This document shows, in pieces, positions 43,603-52,118 of a DNA stretch of 62,619 nucleotides. The stretch's first letter is position 1. The number at the start of each line of letters is the position of its first letter. Under the pieces are notes generated by a model. The model was not told where the DNA came from. It searched no databases and saw only the letters and a program-made list of their open reading frames with translations. The position numbers and the translations under genes were made by a program. This DNA comes from DALYDK01 sp964477125 (lineage in GTDB: Bacteria > Patescibacteriota > Saccharimonadia > Saccharimonadales > CAIOMD01), in the NCBI GenBank assembly GCA_964477125.1, contig CAYZCZ010000003.1, forward strand, positions 1-62,619. Direction: 5' to 3'.

Positions 43603-45507
43603 ATGGGACTTTTTGGCGGATCAAAACAACAGCCTATTGACCCGGTTGCACTTGCTGAACAGCAACGCATGCGTGAGCAACAAGAAGTTCAGGCTGCCTT
43701 TCAAAAAGGTGTTACAGCGCTTAGGGACTTTATTGCCCCTAGTAGCATTGAATACCAGAGTAATTATTTTCAAATAGGTACCCGCTATGCTCGAACTTAT
43801 TATGTGTACGGCTACCCTAGGCAAATATATACCGGCTGGTTAAGTGGCATGATTAACATAGACGAAGTAATGGACATGAGTATTTATGTTTACCCCGTAG
43901 AAAGCCAAGTTGTGCTAGAAAATTTGCGCAAAAAAGTAGGTCAACTAGAGGCAGGTCTACAAATAGATGCTGAAAAGGGCAGGGTACGTGACCCAGCTAA
44001 ACAGGCTGCAATTATCGATGCCGAGGAGCTAAGGGATAAATTGCAAGTAGGTGAAGAGCGATTCTTCCGTTTTGGTTTGTACTTCACCCTATATGCCAAT
44101 AGCCTTGATGAACTAGAATTCGTAAGCCACAAAGTAGAGTCTATGCTTGGCCAACAGCTTGTTTATTCTAAACCAGCTAGCGCTCAGCAAGAACAAGGCC
44201 TAAACAGCACTATTCCACAGTTCGTAGACCAGCTGCAAATTCGCCGTAATATGAACACGGGTGCTATTAGTACTAGTTTTCCGTTCACAAGTGCCGATCT
44301 AACAGATGATCATGGCATTTTGTATGGTATTAATATGCACAATAGTGGCCTAGTTATTTTTGACCGTTTTAGCTTAGAAAACGGTAATAGTGTTATTTTT
44401 GCTAAGTCTGGTGCCGGTAAAAGTTTCACCGTTAAGCTAGAAGCACTTAGAAGCATGATGATGGGAACAGAAATTTTTATCATCGATCCAGAAAATGAAT
44501 ACCAGCGTATGGCCGAAGCAGTCGGTGGAGCATATGTAAAACTAAGCCTTAATTCGCCAACCCGCATTAATCCATTTGAACTGCCCCAGGTTGTCGATAC
44601 CGAAGAAGCCGACAATGCACTTCGAAGCAACCTAATCACTCTTCATGGTTTATTAAGACTAATGATGGGCGGTGCTCAAGCTCAAATGCAAAGCAATGGT
44701 GGCATGGTAGCACCAGCCCTTAACCCTGTAGAAGAAGCCGATTTAGACGCAGCCCTAATTGAAACTTATGCCAAAGCCGGTATTACCAATGACCCACTTA
44801 CTCATGGTTCAGTTCCGCCAACTATTAACGACCTATACGACACACTGTTGCATATGGGTGGCACAGGCCCACAGCTTGCTCAGAGGCTCCGTAAATATAC
44901 ATCGGGTACATTTGCGGGTGTATTTAGCCAACAAAGCAATATAGACATTAATAACCCAATGGTGGTATTTAACGTTCGCGACCTGGAAGATGAACTACGT
45001 CCAGTAGCCATGTATATCGTGTTGAACTTTATATGGAATAAAACCAAATCAGACCAGAAAAAACGTATATTAGTTATCGATGAAGCTTGGCAGTTAATGA
45101 AATATGAAGATAGTGCCAGCTTTATGTTTAGTTTAGCTAAAAGAGCACGTAAATATAACTTAGGTATTACAACAATCAGCCAAGATGTTGAAGACTTTAT
45201 GGGTTCAAGAATGGGTAGGGCAATTGTTGCCAACTCTTCCATGCAGGTATTGCTAAAACAATCACCCTCAGCTGTTGATGTTTTAGCTGATGTCTTTAAG
45301 CTAACCAGTGAAGAGAAAAAACGTCTTAGCCAATTCCCGGTTGGGCAGGGACTATTTTTTGCGGGCCAAAGTCATGTCCACATACAAATTGCACCAAGCC
45401 CAACTGAAACTAGCTTAATTACTACAAACCCGGATCAGCTGAAAGCCCTAGAGCAAGCCGGGCAAATCCCCCTAACACCCAACACTTCAGGTGAAATAAC
45501 CTACTAG
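43603..45507 (+). CDS. VirB4-family T4SS ATPase
   Basis: 634 residues. Energises assembly or substrate movement in type IV secretion. Walker A SGAGKSFT at about 267-275 within IFAKSGAGKS, the IIDPENEYQRMAEAVGG motif just after, and Walker B RILVIDEAWQLMK at about 488-500; GITTISQDVEDFM follows as the sensor region. The N-terminal ~230 residues form the usual VirB4 N-domain. Last gene of the PrgI operon. Confidence 0.95.
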   Translation: MGLFGGSKQQPIDPVALAEQQRMREQQEVQAAFQKGVTALRDFIAPSSIEYQSNYFQIGTRYARTYYVYGYPRQIYTGWLSGMINIDEVMDMSIYVYPVESQVVLENLRKKVGQLEAGLQIDAEKGRVRDPAKQAAIIDAEELRDKLQVGEERFFRFGLYFTLYANSLDELEFVSHKVESMLGQQLVYSKPASAQQEQGLNSTIPQFVDQLQIRRNMNTGAISTSFPFTSADLTDDHGILYGINMHNSGLVIFDRFSLENGNSVIFAKSGAGKSFTVKLEALRSMMMGTEIFIIDPENEYQRMAEAVGGAYVKLSLNSPTRINPFELPQVVDTEEADNALRSNLITLHGLLRLMMGGAQAQMQSNGGMVAPALNPVEEADLDAALIETYAKAGITNDPLTHGSVPPTINDLYDTLLHMGGTGPQLAQRLRKYTSGTFAGVFSQQSNIDINNPMVVFNVRDLEDELRPVAMYIVLNFIWNKTKSDQKKRILVIDEAWQLMKYEDSASFMFSLAKRARKYNLGITTISQDVEDFMGSRMGRAIVANSSMQVLLKQSPSAVDVLADVFKLTSEEKKRLSQFPVGQGLFFAGQSHVHIQIAPSPTETSLITTNPDQLKALEQAGQIPLTPNTSGEITY

Positions 45508-45589
45508 CAGAATCTAAGTTCTAGATTTTGGAATATAGATAATTTAATAATGTAGTTATTTTATTTTCTATCATCTAAAATCAAATTTC

Positions 45590-46447
45590 TTAGTTAGAAA
45601 GGGTTAGGGTGGTGCAACGTATATAACCTCCACCCTTAGACAATTCTGTCATATCTGGAGTTAGCACTTTTAAGCCTTTTGCCTCGATATTGGCGGTTAA
45701 TTCAGGGGCTGTAGCACTCATAATCACCATTTCGCCAGTAGATAATAAATTACAGGCAAAGCTTTCAGTTGCTTCTTGTAGGCTAACCTCTATTTTATCC
45801 ATTGGCAGTGACGATATAATATCTTGGCTCGCTTCGTCAAAGGCTTGTGGGCACCAAGCTATAAGATCTGTACTAAGTATAGAAATTGCTAAATCAATAT
45901 CGTAAAAGAAACTATCTGCCCATCCAGTAATCTTATTAATAATTGGCATACCATTTTCATCTAATGCTGGTACCGTTTGGAGGCTAATTACCTTATAACC
46001 CAGTTTATCGGCAACAAAAGTATGCATTTGTGCATCGCTTCTATAACCATTGCCGGCAAAAACATAATCTCCACACGGTAAAGCATCACCCTGGCCACTG
46101 AACCTTAGGCCTTTAGGCGGATCAATTATTTCAAAACCCAGTCCTATTAATGCTTTCTTGGCATACGGGATTTCTGCTGTACGCATATTGGGCAGGTTGG
46201 CTATTATGGCTTTATTGTCACGGCATAATGCCCAGTTGGCCGTATAAACGCCGTCCTGGCAACCCTCTGGTGCATGTACGCTAACAATTTCAATGCCTGC
46301 CTGACTGAATAATTTTTGTAAACTAAAATACTCCTCTTTTGTATTTTCTAAGTTAGGCTGAATGTTGGCATTGCTATATGGGTTTAACTCTTCGACACTA
46401 AAATAGTCAACGCCACTCATTAAAACTTTGGTATTAATTTTAATCAT
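45590..46447 (-). CDS. Dimethylarginine dimethylaminohydrolase/amidinotransferase-like enzyme
   Basis: 285 residues of the guanidino-group-modifying superfamily (beta/alpha propeller): PEGCQDGVYTANWAL, the substrate region FSGQGDALPCGDYVFAGNGYRS, and the C-terminal nucleophile Cys C278 in GGGYIRCTTLTL. Members cleave or transfer guanidino groups of arginine derivatives (DDAH, ornithine- or arginine-related hydrolases). Specificity unknown. Monocistronic. Confidence 0.88.
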   Translation of the reverse strand: MIKINTKVLMSGVDYFSVEELNPYSNANIQPNLENTKEEYFSLQKLFSQAGIEIVSVHAPEGCQDGVYTANWALCRDNKAIIANLPNMRTAEIPYAKKALIGLGFEIIDPPKGLRFSGQGDALPCGDYVFAGNGYRSDAQMHTFVADKLGYKVISLQTVPALDENGMPIINKITGWADSFFYDIDLAISILSTDLIAWCPQAFDEASQDIISSLPMDKIEVSLQEATESFACNLLSTGEMVIMSATAPELTANIEAKGLKVLTPDMTELSKGGGYIRCTTLTLSN

Positions 46448-46506
46448 CTTAATAATTATAGTCTTGCTAGGGTCTATGGTCTAGCTTCTAAGGTCTACAT
46501 AAATAG

Positions 46507-46525
46507 AAAAAGCCCAGAAAAGGGC
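46507..46525 (-). terminator. Terminator of the GC-rich islet
   Basis: On the minus strand a GCCC-TTTTCT-GGGC hairpin is followed by TTTTT. It would end a transcript starting at the strong promoter at 47 kb and running through the 80-residue gene and the long hairpin at 46.6 kb. Confidence 0.6.
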
Positions 46526-46593
46526 CGGGCGGTTCGTGTAAAAAATATTTACGAACACTTCCTCTTGCGCCTTTTCGGGCTAAAAAAGTGGGC

Positions 46594-46650
46594 GGGTGGG
46601 CCCTGGGGTTTACACTTCGGGGGAAAGTATAAACCTGCCAGGGCCCACCC
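46594..46650 (-). ncRNA. Very stable long hairpin in GC-rich islet
   Basis: GGGTGGGCCCTGG (46594-46606) pairs perfectly with CCAGGGCCCACCC (46638-46650), then GGTTTA/TAAACC and ACTT/AAGT extend the helix to a 7-nt loop. It lies 36 nt downstream of the stop of the 80-residue gene on the same transcript. Could be a structured 3' UTR or a small RNA; no known family is recognised. Confidence 0.6.
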
Positions 46651-46686
46651 AGACTGTGGTGGGGAAGGGTTTGGCGGTTTGCTAGT

Positions 46687-46929
46687 CTAGACCAGCAAAC
46701 CCTTGCGGAGGCAAACCCCACAAGCCTCGGCGATCTGATCGATCTGGGCTCGAGAGCCCCGAACCATGATGATCATGTACTTGGACCGATCGTTCCAGAT
46801 GACCTGCTTGACGCCTCTGGTCCGTACCAGGTAGGAATCCAACTCATCTCTTGCGGACCCGATGGGGATCATTGGAAGATCCTCATAGTCGATCTTGATG
46901 GTGTCCTCGATTTTGCGTGCAGAACCCAT
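46687..46929 (-). CDS. Orphan 80-residue protein in GC-rich islet
   Basis: 80 residues with strand/helix patterns (KQVIWNDRSKYMIIMVRGSRAQIDQIAEACGVC), no TM segment, two Cys near the C-terminus. Base and codon use are clearly GC-richer than every neighbour (many GAT-CTG-GGC type codons). It has a good SD (AAAGGAGCC, 5 nt before ATG) and a consensus promoter. A 17-bp palindrome (46945-46961) lies between promoter and SD. No family recognised; likely acquired. Confidence 0.65.
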   Translation of the reverse strand: MGSARKIEDTIKIDYEDLPMIPIGSARDELDSYLVRTRGVKQVIWNDRSKYMIIMVRGSRAQIDQIAEACGVCLRKGLLV

Positions 46930-46944
46930 GACGGGCTCCTTTCC

Positions 46945-46961
46945 CTAGCACTAAGTGCTAG
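46945..46961. promoter_or_regulatory. Operator-like palindrome upstream of orphan gene
   Basis: CTAGCAC-TAA-GTGCTAG, 7-bp arms in perfect dyad symmetry, located in the 5' UTR about 15 nt before the ATG. Suits a dimeric repressor or an RNA hairpin near the ribosome site. Somewhat like half-sites of CIRCE but with a 3-bp spacer, so not CIRCE. Confidence 0.5.
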
Positions 46962-46998
46962 TTCCACATTGAAAACAGGGTTGTTTACAATGCCACAA

Positions 46999-47027
46999 AA
47001 TATACACTATTTCAAACAATATGTCAA
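46999..47027 (-). promoter_or_regulatory. Consensus sigma-70 promoter
   Basis: On the minus strand TTGACA (47027-47022), 17 nt, TATATT (47004-46999). The match is far better than for most genes in this window. A second TTGACA lies just upstream. Drives the 80-residue orphan gene. Confidence 0.75.
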
Positions 47028-47070
47028 TATTTTTGTCAAGTATTCTAGAGACAAATTTAAAAATACTTTA

Positions 47071-47099
47071 TTGACTTTTAGTAAATAATAAAGTATAAA
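47071..47099 (+). promoter_or_regulatory. Promoter of the 240-residue gene
   Basis: TTGACT (47071-47076), 17-nt spacer, TATAAA (47094-47099). Only 9 nt separate the -10 from the ATG at 47109, so the mRNA is predicted leaderless or nearly so. Divergent from the promoter at 46999-47027. Confidence 0.7.
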
Positions 47100-47108
47100 T
47101 ATTATACA

Positions 47109-47831
47109 ATGGAAAATACACCCTTTGAAGATAAATCCAGACAGCTTAATGATTCTGAGAAGCAAAGCCTAAAGCATGAAGCTTTTGAATCACGTATGGC
47201 ATTAATAGAGTGGGCTAATAAAGTAGTTCACCTAGTCTTTGAACATGATGAAATTGAAATCCGTAAACAACATCCAGACTACTTTTATGCTGAATTAGTA
47301 CCCTCGGAGTCTAACGAGGCAAATGACGCCTACAGCAAACACCACTCTTTGCGCATACGACTCGACAGTATTGGCAGCACTGAAACACCGAAGGAAACCA
47401 TATATATTAATTTGCCTGTTTCGGAAGAATTTTGGAATAAATACTTTGAAAATGGTTTCAAGCGCAATGATGATAAGGAAAATTTAGCCATTTATCTTCC
47501 AGAAAATCCAGACGCAATAATTGTTCAAAGAATTACTTGCATTAGTTCCGAGGAAGTATCTGATATTAGAAGAATATCTCCAAATGGTAGCATAGACTAT
47601 AAGCTTATTGGTGGTGAGAATGAAGAAGAAGCTATGGAAGAATTTAAAATGTTTTTAGAGGAAATAGAAATAAATGAAGCCTATTTACCAGAAGTAATTG
47701 ACGGAGATCCAGACTTACCCATGTGGCCCCATCAACCCAGCGAAGAATCTGAAAGCGCATATATAAATAAACTACGTTACGACTTAACTAACTTCAGACT
47801 TGTTCCGCAAATATATAACACAAAAGAATAA
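47109..47831 (+). CDS. Acidic hypothetical protein
   Basis: 240 residues, strongly acidic, no TM segment, no recognised domain. AT-rich codon use like the bulk of the window, unlike its GC-rich neighbours on either side. The C-terminal half contains EEEAMEEFKMFLEEIEINEAYLPEV, a likely helix. Preceded by a TTGACT/TATAAA promoter and followed, one base after the stop triplet begins to close, by an 18-bp hairpin. Confidence 0.65.
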   Translation: MENTPFEDKSRQLNDSEKQSLKHEAFESRMALIEWANKVVHLVFEHDEIEIRKQHPDYFYAELVPSESNEANDAYSKHHSLRIRLDSIGSTETPKETIYINLPVSEEFWNKYFENGFKRNDDKENLAIYLPENPDAIIVQRITCISSEEVSDIRRISPNGSIDYKLIGGENEEEAMEEFKMFLEEIEINEAYLPEVIDGDPDLPMWPHQPSEESESAYINKLRYDLTNFRLVPQIYNTKE

Positions 47832-47898
47832 ACCGCCTCAGGTTGGGCTCATCAACTTCAGCAAGATTGCTTTAGTATCAGAGCCCAACCTGGGCGGT
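47832..47898. ncRNA. 18-bp inverted repeat after the 240-residue gene
   Basis: ACCGCC-T-CAGGTTGGGCTC (47832-47850) pairs with GAGCCCAACCTGGGCGGT (47881-47898): 18 bp with one bulged T and a 30-nt loop. No U-run follows on the plus strand; on the minus strand TTTATTCTTTT follows, so it could weakly terminate the gene at 47987. Purpose unknown. Confidence 0.6.
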
Positions 47899-47908
47899 AT
47901 TGTTGCTT

Positions 47909-47970
47909 GCGGCTTTTTGGTTAGTTGTAGAAAACATTTCTACACCCTTCTAACTAATAGTGTTGGCCGC
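47909..47970. ncRNA. Second structured hairpin
   Basis: Nested pairs GCGGC/GCCGC (47909-47913, 47966-47970), TTAGT/ACTAA (47921-47925, 47953-47957) and TGTAGAAA/TTTCTACA (47926-47933, 47937-47944) with a 3-nt loop and a CCCTTCT bulge. It directly follows the previous hairpin, so the pair may be one structured RNA. Confidence 0.55.
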
Positions 47971-47986
47971 TAAGGGTCACGAGCTA

Positions 47987-48247
47987 CTAGGCTACTTTTT
48001 TATAGTTACCCAGTATTACGTTTTTCAACATTGCTACGTCTGTAGCGTAGTTGGACCCCGTATGGTGAACTGCAAGAAATTCACCAATGACTTCCGCACT
48101 CCATGCGCTTACCGTATTAATGGTTTCGCTCAAGTTGTGCAATGCTCCGATTGGTGGCTCGTGCCACACAATCATTTCCCGTGGATCAATGCCTTTTGAT
48201 AAACTCCAGGCATACTCCTTATCTATATAGATGGTTTTTGTTTCCAT
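47987..48247 (-). CDS. Orphan 86-residue protein
   Basis: 86 residues, soluble, Trp-containing (YAWSLSKG, EMIVWHEPPIG, SAWSAEVIG). No family recognised. A Shine-Dalgarno (AAAGG) lies 7 nt before the ATG. Base composition is GC-richer than the host average, like the 46.7 kb gene, suggesting a common origin. An in-frame alternative small ORF overlaps its start from upstream (ATG near 48300). Confidence 0.55.
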   Translation of the reverse strand: METKTIYIDKEYAWSLSKGIDPREMIVWHEPPIGALHNLSETINTVSAWSAEVIGEFLAVHHTGSNYATDVAMLKNVILGNYKKVA

Positions 48248-48266
48248 TTCTGTACCTTTCGGCTAG

Positions 48267-48297
48267 GGCTATCACGGCGGAATTGCCGGTCATAGCC
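48267..48297 (-). other. Hairpin in the 5' leader of the 86-residue gene; rest of 48248-48609 without gene
   Basis: GGCTAT (48267-48272) pairs with ATAGCC (48292-48297), with inner GGC/GCC pairs, in the untranslated leader of the minus-strand gene. From 48300 to 48609 I see AT-rich sequence with no coding capacity, apart from the PMM promoter region (TATACT at about 48568) and its SD. Confidence 0.45.
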
Positions 48298-48609
48298 ATT
48301 TTTACCATTTTCACAGTAAAAACCGTATTATAATCTCATAATTTTATATATATTTCAACTTTCTAAAAAGTGCTGTTATCAACCCCGAAATAAAAGAGGA
48401 TATAAGTTGATAAATTAAGTGTAATTATGCCTATGGCGGAACAATAAATATAAACGCCGTTTGATACACTCCACCAATCAAAGATAAAGACACGGTAACT
48501 AATTGTCGGTTATTACAGTTCAAAAAATTGACGCTTAGCAAAGGAATTATTTGAAGCACTTGTTATACTAAAAGAATATAGAAACAGTTAAAAAGTTTCA
48601 GGAGGAATA

Positions 48610-50111
48610 GTGAGTAACTCTATTAGTGACATTTTTAAGGCTTACGATATTAGGGGCAAAGTTGGTGAAGAGCTAAATAACGAAGTTGTCGAAAAAATTG
48701 GCATGGCAATGGCTGATTGGCTCCCAGAAAAAGGCGCTGTAGCCGTAGGTTGCGACATGCGCCCAGATAGCAAAGGTTTTGCCAGCGCAATNNNNNNNNN
48801 NNNNNNNNNNNNNNNNNNNNNNNNNNNNNNNNNNNNNNNNNNNNNNNNNNNNNNNNNNNNNNNNNNNNNNNNNNNNNNNNNNNNNNNNNNNCTGTAGCCG
48901 TAGGTTGCGACATGCGCCCAGATAGCAAAGGTTTTGCCAGCGCAATTATTAAAGGCCTGCGTCAGCAGGGTAGAGATGTTTGGGATATTGGCGAAGTAAC
49001 ATCAGATATGATTTATTTTGCAGTAGGTAACTACGGCCTAGCGGGTGGTGCCATGATAACCGCTAGTCATAACCCTGGTGAATATAACGGAATTAAACTT
49101 TGCCGAGAACAAGCCAAGCCAATTGGCGAAGAAACTGGCTTATTTGAAATCCGCGATGCAGTTATTGCCAACAAATTTACACCTGCGCAAACCCAAGGGA
49201 AGGTCACTGAAAAAGATATTACCGAACCATGGATCGAACACGCACTGAGTTTTATAAATACCGAAGCTCTTAAACCACTTAAAATAGTAGTAGACGCTGG
49301 TAATGGTATGGCCGGCAAAATATTTCCCGAACTTGAGCCATATGTACCTTTCGAAGTAATTGAAATGTACTTTGAGCTAGATGGGACATTCCCAAACCAT
49401 ATCGCCAACCCACTTGTTCCGGAAAATCTAAAAGACTTAATAAAAGTCGTTAAAGCCAAAAAGGCAGACGTTGGCATAGCTTTCGACGGCGATGGCGACA
49501 GGGCAGTGCTGGTTGATGACAAGGGTAATGCATTAAGCGGTACAGTTATGACGGCCATGCTTGCAAAGTATTTCTTGGCTAAAAACCCTAGCTCAACCGT
49601 ATTACACAATGCCATAACCGGCAAAGTTGCCAACGATACAATTGTTGAATACGGTGGAAAATCAATCCGTACAAAAGTTGGCCACAGTTTCATAAAAAAT
49701 GATATGCGCAAACACAAAGCCATTTTTGCCGGTGAGCATAGTGGCCACTACTATTTTGCAGATAACTATATGGCCGACAGTGGCCTTATTGCTTCACTTA
49801 TTGGACTAGCAATTCTTAGCGACAGTGGCAAAAAGCTCAGCAACCTGGTTGCTCCTTACCGCAAATACCACAGCATTGATGAAACAAACTTCGAAGTCAC
49901 CGACAAACAGGCTACTATGAAAAAAATCGCCGAAGAATTTGGCGATGCAAAAGCCGACTGGCTAGACGGCCTAACGCTAACCTTTAGTGATGGCTGGATA
50001 AACGTCCGACCAAGCAATACTGAGCCATTACTACGCTTCAACGCCGAAGCCTCGACCCAACAAGCACTAGAAAACTACGTCCAAAAAGTAACCAAAATAA
50101 TTAGTCAGTAA
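48610..50111 (+). CDS. Phosphomannomutase/phosphoglucomutase (interrupted by a false gap)
   Basis: Interconverts hexose 1- and 6-phosphates for nucleotide-sugar supply. Start GTG at 48610 after SD AGGAGG. The 100 N and one copy of the flanking 55-nt repeat (155 nt in all) are artefacts; removing them leaves 448 codons in one frame. Collapsed numbering: N-terminal FKAYDIRGKVG, phosphoserine loop TASHNPGEYNG (~98-108), metal loop DGDGDRAV (~241-248) and phosphate loop RPSNTEPLLRF. Fits with the PGI/PMI gene at 55987. Confidence 0.96.
48737..48946. other. False scaffold gap: 55-nt repeat, 100 N, same 55-nt repeat
   Basis: 48737-48791 and 48892-48946 are identical (55 nt), flanking exactly 100 N. 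This is the signature of two contigs overlapping by one k-mer that were joined with a fixed-size gap. Collapsing restores the reading frame of the phosphomannomutase gene. Confidence 0.93.
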
Positions 50112-50493
50112 ACTCTTCAGAGCTATCATTTAAAACTAACTCCGTGGGAATGTCATCAAAGCCGTCTTCATTGTTAGAAACTGTCAAAATAAACGATTCA
50201 TCACGACCCTCAACCTCACCTTTGATTGCGGAAACAATAGACCTCTCCGTAAAATCATCTTCCGATACAGCAGTATAAATAGAAGTTGGATGTAAAATCA
50301 AACCCTCCTCCTTCTCATTACCCACAGAGCTATCGTCGGGAATAAAAACGATGCTATCATTTACAACCTTTAAACTAAAAGTACCAAGCGACTTAGCTAT
50401 AACAGGAACACCTTCGCCAGAAACAATTGCTTCCTTAAGGCGATCTTTAAGCTCTCCAGCGGGTGGTTCATTAATAATAAATCTGTGTTGCAT
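50101..50493 (-). CDS. Acidic hypothetical protein
   Basis: 130 residues, acidic, no TM segment, with DESFILTVSNNEDGFDD near the C-terminus. No family recognised. Overlaps the end of the PMM gene by 11 bp (convergent). Lies downstream of the 334-residue gene on the same strand with a 41-bp gap, so they may form an operon. Confidence 0.6.
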   Translation of the reverse strand: MQHRFIINEPPAGELKDRLKEAIVSGEGVPVIAKSLGTFSLKVVNDSIVFIPDDSSVGNEKEEGLILHPTSIYTAVSEDDFTERSIVSAIKGEVEGRDESFILTVSNNEDGFDDIPTELVLNDSSEEFTD

Positions 50494-50534
50494 TAGATTA
50501 TTACTATACCATATTTTCTACCTTTAGACAATCG

Positions 50535-51539
50535 TTAGTTTTTTTCAAACAACTTCACACTGGCCTTGCCAAACCTCTTGTATAGTTCATTCCTATCTAA
50601 GGCAATTCTTGCAGAGTTAGGCAGTGTTGATAAATAGTGTCTTAGCTCTGTGACTGCATTCTGCATATCAATTCCGCCATTGTTTTTACCAAACCTAGGA
50701 ATCGGTACCAACACTTCAATGTTAGAAAGCTTTTTACCGTTTGGGCTACTTTTGTCTGCTGTCGGAACGCGCACTGTTCTAAATGGTGATCCTGCGCCTC
50801 TTATGACTAATAGTACTCCGTCATCATATTTATTTAAGGCAACCGCAAAGCCTGGGGTATTTGGAATATCCAACCTATCTCTAACATCGTGTTTACCACT
50901 ATTGCTTATAAACAAAGTGCCTCTTGGTGGCAATGATAGTACGGATGACTTAACGTCCGCTTCCACTAAAGAGTCAACTATATCTGGAATTATTAAATCA
51001 GCCCCTTTTTCATCCTCGTGGACCGAAGCCTGATCACAAAGACAGTTATGAGCTAAGAGACAGTTCTCTACAGCCTGTTCGTTCCATTGTCCTACTATCG
51101 CGCTTCTCAATGATTCTAAGAGTGTATCGTCGCTAACATTCATAGTTCCTTCAATTGAATATTTCATTCCATCGATAAGCCTTGTTAATGGCTCGGGTGA
51201 CTCCAGAGTTTCTAAATACGAATTTAGGTAATGATTAAATAAAATTGTATTTTCAAAATCTCTAGTGCGTTTATTCTTATGTTTTTGCCTCTCATACCTA
51301 ATTAGGCTTGGCAGGCAAACGCCCATGCCCGCGAAGAACCTCGATGTTTCATCCTCAAAATCAATAACGTCTAATGTATTAGTGATAGTGCTATACGACT
51401 GTCCATCTATAGTATTGCTAAAACTACCGTTTGGCCTTAACAGTTCCCGAGCTTTGTGGGCCCCAGCCTTCAATGCGATAAAACGCTCCTGTGCAGGTGA
51501 TTTTTTTTCTATTTGTTTTTCGTTTTTTATACGTTCCAT
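50535..51539 (-). CDS. Hypothetical soluble protein
   Basis: 334 residues, no TM, basic head (MERIKNEKQIEKKSPAQER) and a mixed alpha/beta body with PRFGKNNGGIDMQNAVTELRHYLSTLP near the end. No family recognised. AT-rich upstream region contains several TATA-like hexamers. Probably transcribed with the 130-residue gene. Confidence 0.65.
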   Translation of the reverse strand: MERIKNEKQIEKKSPAQERFIALKAGAHKARELLRPNGSFSNTIDGQSYSTITNTLDVIDFEDETSRFFAGMGVCLPSLIRYERQKHKNKRTRDFENTILFNHYLNSYLETLESPEPLTRLIDGMKYSIEGTMNVSDDTLLESLRSAIVGQWNEQAVENCLLAHNCLCDQASVHEDEKGADLIIPDIVDSLVEADVKSSVLSLPPRGTLFISNSGKHDVRDRLDIPNTPGFAVALNKYDDGVLLVIRGAGSPFRTVRVPTADKSSPNGKKLSNIEVLVPIPRFGKNNGGIDMQNAVTELRHYLSTLPNSARIALDRNELYKRFGKASVKLFEKN

Positions 51540-51629
51540 TTTTGTAAATTATTATGTATATATACTAGCATATGCTTTGTTATTTGTCAATATTATTATG
51601 TCTAAATAACAGATATGAATAAGTATGTA

Positions 51630-51659
51630 TTGACTGGGTAATTTATTGTCTGGTACTAT
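51630..51659 (+). promoter_or_regulatory. groESL promoter
   Basis: TTGACT (51630-51635), 18-nt spacer, TACTAT (51654-51659) with an extended TGG just ahead. The start point should fall inside the CIRCE operator that follows, the normal arrangement for HrcA repression. Confidence 0.75.
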
Positions 51660-51662
51660 TAA

Positions 51663-51689
51663 TTAGCACTCTAAGTATTAAAGTGCTAA
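51663..51689 (+). promoter_or_regulatory. CIRCE operator (HrcA site)
   Basis: TTAGCACTC-N9-AAGTGCTAA, one mismatch from the consensus inverted repeat TTAGCACTC-N9-GAGTGCTAA. Located 54 nt before groES, downstream of the -10. Implies heat-shock control by HrcA, whose gene is not in this window. Confidence 0.95.
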
Positions 51690-51742
51690 TTTTACAAAGT
51701 TATACAAAATAATACTTAATGATTAGCTAAACAGGAGGAAAA

Positions 51743-52009
51743 ATGAGTTCACCAATCACACCAATGGCCGACAATGTAGTTGCCCAGCTAGAAGAGGCTT
51801 CGAACCAAACTGCGAGTGGTTTGTATTTGCCCGACAACGCTACTGAAAAGCCAAAAACAGCCAAGGTAGTGGCTGTAGGTAAAAGGGTAACAGATATTAA
51901 GGTTGGCGACCGAATAATCTATAAAAGTTATAGTTCCACGGATATTAAAATAGACAGCCAAGAATACCTAATAGTTAAAGCCGAAGACATTCTGGCGACC
52001 GTAAAATAG
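51743..52009 (+). CDS. groES: Co-chaperonin GroES
   Basis: 88 residues, slightly short but complete: N-terminal PMADNVVAQLEEASNQTASGLYLPDNATEKPKT (mobile-loop region), GDRIIYKSY and the closing EYLIVKAEDILATVK. Heptameric lid for GroEL. SD AGGAGG. Regulated by the CIRCE element. Co-transcribed with groEL. Confidence 0.97.
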   Translation: MSSPITPMADNVVAQLEEASNQTASGLYLPDNATEKPKTAKVVAVGKRVTDIKVGDRIIYKSYSSTDIKIDSQEYLIVKAEDILATVK

Positions 52010-52015
52010 CATATC

Positions 52016-52045
52016 TGTCATTCCGGATTCAATCCGGAATCTAGT
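52016..52045. repeat. Palindromic repeat unit in the groES-groEL gap
   Basis: TGTCATTCCGGAT-TCA-ATCCGGAATCTAG: a 9-bp perfect stem just after groES. A degraded relative (GTCATACCG...ATCCGGAATATAG) occurs at 54667-54694, so this is a dispersed REP-like element. It may stabilise the groES end of the mRNA or shape the groES:groEL ratio. Confidence 0.7.
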
Positions 52046-52118
52046 TTTTAAAATAATCAATAGTTAACCACAGTTAAGGTCTAAAGGATAAATTATCAGC
52101 CTAAAAAGCTATAACCTT

